From: Actinomycetota bacterium
Lineage (GTDB): Bacteria; Actinomycetota; Actinomycetes; JACCUZ01
DNA length: 8,805 nucleotides
Reading direction: 5' to 3'
NCBI GenBank assembly: GCA_030841195.1
Contig: JAVEDA010000246.1
Coordinates: 1-8,805 of the forward strand
Shown here in pieces: positions 1-5,392 of the stretch. Under the pieces are notes generated by a model, which was given only the letters and a program-made list of their open reading frames with translations, was not told where the DNA came from and did no database searches. A program made the translations under genes and the position numbers. Numbering within the stretch: position 1 is the first letter of the stretch; each line of letters starts with the position of its first letter.

Positions 1-422
1 AGAACCTCCGCTACTTCGCCGCCGTGCTCGGTGCTCCCCGCTCCGACGTCGACCGGGTGGTCGACGAGGTCGGGCTCGGCAGCCATGCCGACGCCGTGGT
101 CGGCCGGCTGTCCGGCGGTCAGGAAGCTCGGGTGTCACTCGCCGCCGCCCTGCTCGGCGAGCCCGAGCTGCTGGTGCTCGACGAGCCCACCGTCGGTCTC
201 GACCCCGTCCTTCGTCGCGACCTGTGGCAGCTGTTCCGCGACCTCGCCGACCGGGGCACGACATTGGTGGTGAGCAGCCACGTGATGGACGAGGCCGCGC
301 ACTGCGACCGACTCCTGCTGTTGCGCGAGGGGCGGTTGCTCGCCGACGACACTAGGGACGGGCTGCTCACCCGCACCGGGACCTCGGACGTCGAGTCGGC
401 GTTCCTCGCCCTCGTCGCATGA
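1..422 (+). CDS. ABC transporter ATP-binding protein, DrrA-like (5' end outside window)
   Basis: This is the nucleotide-binding subunit of an ABC-2 type exporter; it hydrolyses ATP at the cytoplasmic face to drive the permease encoded next. Only the last 139 residues are visible. The frame is open to the left edge, beginning at base 3 with the NLRYFAA stretch seen before the helical domain in this family, so a start at the GTG at 24 would be false. Visible motifs in order are the ABC signature LSGGQ (bases 108-122), Walker B LLVLDEP (168-188), the D-loop GLDP just after it, and the H-loop histidine in SSH (279-281). Walker A lies upstream of the window. The C-terminus is short, ending in a FLALV stretch common in drug/antibiotic-type ABC ATPases. 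The stop overlaps the permease ATG by 4 bases, implying translational coupling. The substrate cannot be told; DrrA-like is a family resemblance, not a functional claim. Confidence 0.93.
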   Translation, partial: NLRYFAAVLGAPRSDVDRVVDEVGLGSHADAVVGRLSGGQEARVSLAAALLGEPELLVLDEPTVGLDPVLRRDLWQLFRDLADRGTTLVVSSHVMDEAAHCDRLLLLREGRLLADDTRDGLLTRTGTSDVESAFLALVA

Positions 423-1153
423 GCACCCGCCGCACCCTGGCCACCGCGCACCGGGTCCTGACCCAGCTGCGCCACGACCCGCGGACCATCGGGCTGATGC
501 TGGTGGTGCCGTGCGTGCTGGTCGGCCTGCTCGCCTGGGTCTATCAAGGCACGTCGACGTTCGACCACATCGGTGCACCGCTGCTCGGCATCTTCCCGTT
601 CGTGGTCATGTTCCTGGTCACCAGCGTCGCGACCCTGCGCGAGCGGACCTCCGGCACCCTGGAGCGGCTGCTCACCATGCCACTGGGCAAGCTCGACCTG
701 CTGCTGGGCTACGCGTTGGCATTCGGGGCCGTCGCCGTCGTGCAGGCGGGACTCGTCAGCGCGCTGTCGCTGACGGTGTTCGGCCTGGACGTGGCCGGCC
801 CCACCTGGATGCTCGTCCTGGTGGCCCTCGCCGACGCCTTGCTGGGCACCGCACTCGGACTGTTCGTCAGCGCCTTCGCGGCCACCGAGTTCCAAGCCGT
901 GCAGTTCATGCCCGCGTTCGTGCTGCCGCAGTTCCTGCTCTGCGGACTGCTGGTGCCGCGCGGGGAGATGCCCGACGTGCTGCATGCCATCAGCTCGGTC
1001 CTGCCGTTGTCGTACGCCGTGGACGCGCTGCGGGACGTGACGACGAACGCCGAGGTCGCCACGAGCACGTGGGTCGACCTCGGCGTCGTCGTCGGGGCGG
1101 TGCTGCTGGCGCTGGGTCTCGGTGCGGCCACCCTGCGCCGGCGTACGGCCTGA
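419..1153 (+). CDS. ABC-2 type transporter permease
   Basis: This is the membrane subunit (244 aa) of the exporter, partner of the ATPase just upstream. A short basic cytoplasmic N-terminus is followed by about six hydrophobic segments at residues 24-42, 52-71, 93-121, 129-152, 164-183 and 219-238. The loop RERTSGTLERLLTMPLGKLD (71-90) between the second and third segments is the conserved cytoplasmic coupling region of the ABC-2 family. The later stretch with LPQFLLCGLLVP (169-180) and SSVLPLSYAVDALRD (192-206) is also typical of the family. Length fits DrrB-like permeases. The start ATG lies inside the ATPase stop (ATGA) and has no Shine-Dalgarno of its own, so translation probably depends on termination of the upstream gene. 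Transported substrate unknown; a lipid-like or drug-like compound is a guess from family only. Confidence 0.9.
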   Translation: MSTRRTLATAHRVLTQLRHDPRTIGLMLVVPCVLVGLLAWVYQGTSTFDHIGAPLLGIFPFVVMFLVTSVATLRERTSGTLERLLTMPLGKLDLLLGYALAFGAVAVVQAGLVSALSLTVFGLDVAGPTWMLVLVALADALLGTALGLFVSAFAATEFQAVQFMPAFVLPQFLLCGLLVPRGEMPDVLHAISSVLPLSYAVDALRDVTTNAEVATSTWVDLGVVVGAVLLALGLGAATLRRRTA

Positions 1154-1157
1154 GCCC

Positions 1158-2735
1158 TTAGTGGTAGCGGCGCATCGAGCTCCCGACCGGTGACGACCCG
1201 ACGTAGTCGTCGTCGCGGTCCGAGCGCCGTCCGTCACGCAGGTCGATCTCCCGGGCACCGTCGGCACGGTCCGCAGTGCGCGCCTCGGGGTCCTGGGCGG
1301 TGAGCGGCTCGGCCACGTCCTCCAGCGACCGCTGCTCGGCGTTGACGGCGAGGAACATCGCCACTAGCCCCGCGGCGATCATCAGGCCGGCGCCGATGTA
1401 GTAGCCGACCACCACCTGGTGGCGCCCCTGCTCGATGAACTTGCCGAACAGGATCGGTCCGATGATGCCGCCCAGGCCGGTGCCGACCGCGTAGAAGAAC
1501 GCGATGGCCATCGCCCGGGTCTCCATCGGGAAGATCTCAGACACGGTGAGGTACGCGGCGCTGGCCCCGGCCGAAGCGAAGAAGAAGACGAGGCACCACA
1601 TCGCGGTCAGCGTGGTGGCCGACAGCGATCCGTTGTCGAACAGCACGCCGGTGAGCACCAGCAGCAGTCCTGACCCGACGTAGGTCAGGGTGATCATCAC
1701 CCGGCGACCGATGGTGTCGAACAGCCTGCCCAGCAGGAGCGGGCCGGCGAAGTTGCCGATGGCCAGCGGGATCAGGTACCACGGCGCGGTCGAGTCGCTG
1801 ACCTTCATGATCTTCGTGAGCACGAGGGCGAAGGTGAAGAACACGGCGTTGTAGAGGAACGCCTGGCCGATGAACATCGACAGGCCGAGCACGAACCGCT
1901 TCGGGTAGCGCTGCCACGCGGTCTTGGCGATCTCGCCGAACCCGATGGTCTTGCGCTGCTGGATGGTCAGGTAGTCGTCGCTGTCGTCAGCCTTCGGGAG
2001 CCGCTCGTCGGTCGACTCCTCGACCTGGCTCTCGATGTCGCGCACGATCCGCTCGGCGCCTTTCTCGCGACCGTGGATGAACAGCCAGCGCGGCGACTCC
2101 GGGACGTTCTTGCGGACGAACAGGATGCCGATGCCGAGGATCGCGCCGAGGCCGAAGGCGATCCGCCAGCCGACGTCCTTGGCGAAGTAGTTCTCGTTGA
2201 GCAGGAAGACGGACACGGCGGCACCGAACGCGGTGCCGAGCCAGAACGAGCCGTTGATGATGAGGTCGACCCGGCCGCGGACCCGCGCGGGGATGAGCTC
2301 GTCGATCGCGGAGTTGATGGCGGCATACTCGCCGCCGACACCGGCGCCGGTGAAGAACCGGCAGACGAAGAACCACATCGGGTTCATCGAGAAGGCCGTC
2401 AGCACGGTGGCCACCAGGTAGACCGCCAGCGTGACCATGAACAGCTTCTTCCGACCGAGCCGATCGGTCAGGTAGCCGAAGAACAGGGCACCGAGGCAGG
2501 CGCCCGCGACGTAGACACCGGCCGCGATGCCGATCTGGCTCTCCGTGATGGAGATGCCGGAGCCCTTCTCCGTCAGCCGGCTGGCGATCGAGCCGACAAT
2601 GGTGACCTCGAGCCCGTCCAGGATCCACACCGTGCCGAGGCCGATGACGACCAGCCAGTGCCAGCGGGACCAGGGCAGCCGGTCCATCCGCGCCGGGATG
2701 TTCGTCCTGATGGTGCCTGTCTGAACCCCGCTCAT
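1158..2735 (-). CDS. MFS transporter, sugar/metabolite:H+ symporter type
   Basis: This is a 525-residue major facilitator protein of the inner membrane, probably a proton-coupled importer. Features seen: a charged pair D40/E43 in the first helix (DGLE), motif A GYLTDRLGRKK at 87-97 between helices 2 and 3, RFFTGAGVGGEY at 126-137, PESPRW at 212-217 at the end of helix 6 as in sugar porters, a charged central loop at about 219-277, the second-half motif A copy GRLFDTIGRR at 336-345, and PMETRAM at 403-409. About twelve hydrophobic segments are present. The last 55-60 residues form a hydrophilic, highly charged cytoplasmic tail. The ATG start is supported by GGGAGG five bases upstream. The gene is divergent from proline dehydrogenase across a 185-base region, so shared control and a proline-related substrate are possible, but no residue shown here identifies the substrate. 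Niacin, aromatic acids, sugars or osmolytes are all open. Confidence 0.88.
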   Translation of the reverse strand: MSGVQTGTIRTNIPARMDRLPWSRWHWLVVIGLGTVWILDGLEVTIVGSIASRLTEKGSGISITESQIGIAAGVYVAGACLGALFFGYLTDRLGRKKLFMVTLAVYLVATVLTAFSMNPMWFFVCRFFTGAGVGGEYAAINSAIDELIPARVRGRVDLIINGSFWLGTAFGAAVSVFLLNENYFAKDVGWRIAFGLGAILGIGILFVRKNVPESPRWLFIHGREKGAERIVRDIESQVEESTDERLPKADDSDDYLTIQQRKTIGFGEIAKTAWQRYPKRFVLGLSMFIGQAFLYNAVFFTFALVLTKIMKVSDSTAPWYLIPLAIGNFAGPLLLGRLFDTIGRRVMITLTYVGSGLLLVLTGVLFDNGSLSATTLTAMWCLVFFFASAGASAAYLTVSEIFPMETRAMAIAFFYAVGTGLGGIIGPILFGKFIEQGRHQVVVGYYIGAGLMIAAGLVAMFLAVNAEQRSLEDVAEPLTAQDPEARTADRADGAREIDLRDGRRSDRDDDYVGSSPVGSSMRRYH

Positions 2736-2740
2736 GGCGG

Positions 2741-2746
2741 CCTCCC
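2741..2746 (-). promoter_or_regulatory. Ribosome binding site of the MFS gene
   Basis: On the minus strand GGGAGG lies five bases before the ATG at 2735. It supports this start over the next in-frame ATG at residue 17, which would trim an ordinary cytoplasmic N-terminus. Confidence 0.7.
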
Positions 2747-2780
2747 GTTTCGCTGCCCGCGGCCTGAGCGGTCGCAGGGG

Positions 2781-2804
2781 ACTGCGGGATGTGGTTCCCG
2801 CAGT
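2781..2804. promoter_or_regulatory. Perfect 9-bp inverted repeat between divergent genes (candidate operator)
   Basis: The arms are ACTGCGGGA (2781-2789) and TCCCGCAGT (2796-2804), exact reverse complements separated by the six bases TGTGGT. The element lies 45 bases before the MFS start and 116 bases before the proline dehydrogenase start. A dimeric regulator binding a two-turn dyad would fit the size. A hairpin in the MFS 5' leader is the main alternative if transcription starts to its right. No T-run follows on either strand, so an intrinsic terminator is unlikely. No regulator gene is visible nearby. Confidence 0.45.
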
Positions 2805-2856
2805 GCCCGGGTCGAAACCAGGCCGTTACGGGCGGCGCGGGCAGGTGGCGGTCGGG

Positions 2857-2871
2857 GGGTTAGCCTGACCC
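2857..2871 (+). promoter_or_regulatory. Imperfect dyad with possible -10 element upstream of proline dehydrogenase
   Basis: The sequence GGGTTAG-C-CTGACCC is a dyad with six of seven arm positions paired. It contains TAGCCT at 2861-2866, which fits the loose actinobacterial -10 pattern TANNNT and would start transcription near 2873, about 48 bases before the TTG start. No convincing -35 is seen. The 13-base core GGTTAGCCTGACC differs at one position from the core of the DtxR/IdeR consensus as I recall it, but the outer arms do not match. This is a candidate promoter or operator only. Confidence 0.3.
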
Positions 2872-2908
2872 GGCGTACGACGACGAGGTCGTGCTGCCGT
2901 GTCGCCCC

Positions 2909-2915
2909 GAGGAGG
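2909..2915 (+). promoter_or_regulatory. Shine-Dalgarno that sets the proline dehydrogenase start
   Basis: GAGGAGG is an almost ideal anti-16S match, followed by a five-base spacer (CCCTG) and then TTG at 2921. The upstream in-frame GTG at 2891 would place this sequence inside the coding region and add ten residues (LPCRPEEAL and the initiator) that do not look like the family N-terminus. Confidence 0.7.
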
Positions 2916-2920
2916 CCCTG

Positions 2921-3850
2921 TTGCTGCGGCGTGTGCTGCTGTCGATGTCCCGCAGCCGGCGGATCCGGCACCTGGTCGAGACGGCGCCGGTGTCCCGGTC
3001 CGTGGTGGCCCGGTTCGTGGCGGGAACGAGCGCGGAGGAAGCCGTCGCGGCGACCCGTGACCTGGTGTCGAAGGGCTTGCTCGCCTCGCTCGACCGGCTC
3101 GGCGAGGACACCCTCGACCTGCACCACGCGACCGACACCCGCGACGCCTACCTCAAGATGCTCGAGCTGCTCGCGGCCGAGGGACTCACCGCCGGCGCCG
3201 AGGTGTCGGTCAAGCTGTCCGCGGTCGGCCAGGCACTGCCCGGCGACGGCGAGAAGGTGGCGCTGGAGAACGCCCGCGCCATCTGTGCCGCCGCCCGCAC
3301 GGCCGGCACCACCGTGACCCTCGACATGGAGGACCACACCACCACCGACTCGACGCTGAGCATCCTGCGGGACCTGCGGGCCGACTTCCCCGAGACCGGT
3401 GCCGTGCTGCAGGCCTACCTGCACCGCACCGAGGCCGACTGCCGCGACCTCGCGTACGCCGGGTCGCGGGTGCGACTGTGCAAGGGCGCCTACAAGGAGC
3501 CGGAGTCGGTGGCATTCCAGGGCAAGGTCGACGTGGACCGGGCCTACGTCCGGGCACTCAAGGTCCTGATGGCGGGTGAGGGCTTCCCGATGGTCGCCAC
3601 CCACGACCCGCGGCTGGTCGCCATCACCGAGGACCTGGCCCGCCGGCTGGGCCGGGCCAAGGACAGCTTCGAGTTCCAGATGCTCTACGGCATCCGCCCG
3701 CACGAGCAGGAGCGGCTGGCCGCCCAGGGTCAGAAGGTGCGGGTCTACGTGCCGTACGGCGACGAGTGGTACGGATACCTCGTCCGAAGGATGGCCGAGC
3801 GACCCGCGAACCTCGCGTTCTTCCTACGCTCGGTGGCCACCAAGGGCTAG
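2921..3850 (+). CDS. putB: Proline dehydrogenase (monofunctional, FAD-dependent)
   Basis: This enzyme oxidises L-proline to delta-1-pyrroline-5-carboxylate, passing electrons through FAD to the respiratory chain; it is the first step of proline catabolism. From the TTG start it has 309 residues, right for a monofunctional enzyme and far shorter than bifunctional PutA. Family motifs visible are VSVKLS (95-100), DMEDH (135-139), LQAYLHRTEAD (163-173), RLCKGAYKEP (185-194), ATHDPRLV (226-233), FEFQMLYGIR (250-259), and the C-terminal YLVRRMAERPAN (286-297), which carries the paired arginines and following glutamate that bind substrate. The start at 2921 is chosen for its strong Shine-Dalgarno and the basic MLRRVLLSMSRS N-terminus. 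It heads a three-gene operon, 12 bases before proC. The P5C dehydrogenase needed to reach glutamate is not in the window. It is divergent from the MFS transporter. Confidence 0.93.
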   Translation: MLRRVLLSMSRSRRIRHLVETAPVSRSVVARFVAGTSAEEAVAATRDLVSKGLLASLDRLGEDTLDLHHATDTRDAYLKMLELLAAEGLTAGAEVSVKLSAVGQALPGDGEKVALENARAICAAARTAGTTVTLDMEDHTTTDSTLSILRDLRADFPETGAVLQAYLHRTEADCRDLAYAGSRVRLCKGAYKEPESVAFQGKVDVDRAYVRALKVLMAGEGFPMVATHDPRLVAITEDLARRLGRAKDSFEFQMLYGIRPHEQERLAAQGQKVRVYVPYGDEWYGYLVRRMAERPANLAFFLRSVATKG

Positions 3851-3862
3851 GAGGGACTGCCG

Positions 3863-4693
3863 ATGGCACCGACTGCATCGCGACGAGTCGCCGTGCTGGG
3901 AGCCGGCAAGATGGGTGAGGCACTGCTGTCCGGCATGCTGCGCAGCGGCACCGCGGCCGGCGACCTCGTGGTCACCGCTCGCCGCCCCGAGCGGGCCGCG
4001 ACGTTGCGGGAGCGCTACGGCGTCGACGTGGTCGGCACCCAGGAGGCCGCCGAGACCGCCGACACCTTGATCGTCACCGTGAAGCCGCAGGACATGGGCG
4101 CCCTGCTGGCCGAGCTCGCGCCGCACTGCCCGCCGGACCGGCTGGTCGTGACGGCCGCAGCCGGCATCACCACGTCGTTCCTCGAGGCCCGCCTGACGGC
4201 CGGCACCCCGGTGGTGCGGGTCATGTCGAACACGCCCGTGCTGGTCGACGAGGCGATGAGCGCCATCTCCGCCGGGGCGCACGCGGCCGAGGAGCACCTG
4301 GTGCGCACCGAGGCGATCTTCTCGCCGGTCGGGCGGACCATCCGGGTGCCGGAGGCGCAGCAGGACGCGGTGACCGCGCTGTCGGGGAGCGGACCGGCGT
4401 ACTTCTTCTACCTGGTCGAGGCGATGACCGACGCCGGCATCCTGCTCGGCCTGCCGCGCCAGGTCGCCCACGACCTGATCGTGCAGACCGCCATCGGGTC
4501 GGCCGTGATGCTGCGCGACTCGGGCGAGCGCCCCGCGACGTTGCGTGAGGCAGTCACGTCGCCGGCCGGCACGACCATCAACGCCATTCGCGAGATGGAG
4601 AACCACGGGGTGCGCGCGGCCATGCTGTCCGCCCTCGAAGCGGCCCGCGACCGCGGCCGCGAGCTCGCCGCCGGTGGAGAGGACAAGCAGTGA
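3863..4693 (+). CDS. proC: Pyrroline-5-carboxylate reductase
   Basis: This enzyme reduces delta-1-pyrroline-5-carboxylate to L-proline with NAD(P)H, the last step of proline synthesis, in the cytoplasm. The 276 residues match the family in length and order: an N-terminal Rossmann dinucleotide motif VLGAGKMGEALL (11-22), VKPQ (73-76), RVMSNTPVLVDEA (119-131), then the C-terminal all-helical dimerisation domain with SGSGPAYFFYLVEA (174-187) and the family signature LREAVTSPAGTTINAI (227-242). The ATG start has AGGAGGG (3849-3855) seven bases upstream, overlapping the stop codon of proline dehydrogenase, so the two are almost certainly co-transcribed. The stop overlaps the next gene by four bases. 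Pairing with the catabolic enzyme is notable, since the two catalyse opposing reactions. Identification is firm. Confidence 0.97.
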   Translation: MAPTASRRVAVLGAGKMGEALLSGMLRSGTAAGDLVVTARRPERAATLRERYGVDVVGTQEAAETADTLIVTVKPQDMGALLAELAPHCPPDRLVVTAAAGITTSFLEARLTAGTPVVRVMSNTPVLVDEAMSAISAGAHAAEEHLVRTEAIFSPVGRTIRVPEAQQDAVTALSGSGPAYFFYLVEAMTDAGILLGLPRQVAHDLIVQTAIGSAVMLRDSGERPATLREAVTSPAGTTINAIREMENHGVRAAMLSALEAARDRGRELAAGGEDKQ

Positions 4694-5388
4694 CCGACGA
4701 CCTGGATCTGCAGGTGCCGCAGCCAGCCCTGCTGTTCGACCTCGACGGGACACTGGTCGACTCGGTCTACCAGCACGTCATCGCCTGGCAGGAGGCCTTG
4801 ACCGAGTGCGGCATCGAGCTGTCTGTCTGGCGCATCCACCGCCGGATCGGCATGAGCGGCGGGCTGTTCATCGACGCCCTCAGTCGCGAGACCGGCGTCG
4901 CGTTGACCGCCGAGCTCTCTGAGCGGCTGCGCACCCTGCACGCGGCGGCGTACCTGCGCCGGCACGAGTCGGTCGTGCCGCTGCCGGGCGCCCGCGAGCT
5001 GCTCGCACACCTGCACGAGCGCGGCGTCCCGTTCGCGATCGCGACCAGCGGCGCGCGGCACACGGCGGGCTCCGCGCTGGCCATGCTGGGGCTTCCGGAC
5101 GACGTGCCGGTCGTCACCCGCGACCTGGTCGAGCGGGCCAAGCCGGACCCGCACCTCTTCCTGGCCGCGGCCCGCCGGCTGGGCGTCGACCCGGCGCACT
5201 GCTTCGTCGTGGGCGACAGCGTCTGGGACCTGCTGGCGGCCCAGCGGGCGGGTGCACTGGGCATCGGGCTGCTCTCCGGTGGCTACGGCCGGGAGGAGCT
5301 GGAGCGCTCCGGTGCCTACCGGGTCTACGCCGACCCCGCCGAGATGCTGACCCGGCTCGAGGAGGTCGGCGTCCGCCCGGTCCGCTGA
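4690..5388 (+). CDS. HAD-superfamily phosphatase (subfamily IA, phosphoglycolate phosphatase/beta-phosphoglucomutase-like)
   Basis: This is a cytoplasmic Mg-dependent haloacid dehalogenase-type hydrolase of 232 residues. All four core motifs are present: motif I DLDGTLVDS with nucleophile D17 and acid/base D19, motif II in AIATSG (117-121), motif III lysine K151 in RAKPDP, and motif IV VVGDSVWD with D176 and D180. The stretch between motifs I and II (about 22-95) forms a helical C1 cap with a RRIGMSGG segment (51-58), as in subfamily IA. It starts with GTG inside the proC stop (GTGA), with GGAGAGGA at 4676-4683 as Shine-Dalgarno and a six-base spacer. Position as last gene of the proline operon suggests co-expression, but substrate is not predictable: phosphoglycolate, a sugar phosphate or a damaged metabolite are possible. 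It is not a SerB-type phosphatase by motif layout. Confidence 0.9.
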   Translation: MTDDLDLQVPQPALLFDLDGTLVDSVYQHVIAWQEALTECGIELSVWRIHRRIGMSGGLFIDALSRETGVALTAELSERLRTLHAAAYLRRHESVVPLPGARELLAHLHERGVPFAIATSGARHTAGSALAMLGLPDDVPVVTRDLVERAKPDPHLFLAAARRLGVDPAHCFVVGDSVWDLLAAQRAGALGIGLLSGGYGREELERSGAYRVYADPAEMLTRLEEVGVRPVR

Positions 5389-5392
5389 CGGC

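Noticed and set aside
1137..1149. GCCG-GCGTA-CGGC hairpin near the end of the permease gene
   Set aside because: Only a 4-bp stem within coding sequence and no T-run, so not supportable as a terminator.
119..1267. Long open frame on the minus strand opposite the ABC exporter (382 codons)
   Set aside because: It is rich in Arg, Gln, His and Gly with no recognisable motif, and lies antisense to two genes with clear family motifs. This is a typical GC-rich shadow frame.
2073..3317. Long plus-strand open frame spanning the MFS gene, the control region and part of proline dehydrogenase (414 codons)
   Set aside because: Composition is low-complexity and acidic then Arg/Cys/Ser-rich; it crosses two confirmed genes and has no family features.
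3863..4693. MSNTP instead of the more usual MPNTP in proC as a possible active-site change
   Set aside because: Variants at this position are, as I recall, common in actinobacterial ProC, and all other motifs are intact.
3824..4753. Minus-strand open frame opposite proC (309 codons)
   Set aside because: No motif, Gly/Arg/His-rich shadow of a firmly identified gene.
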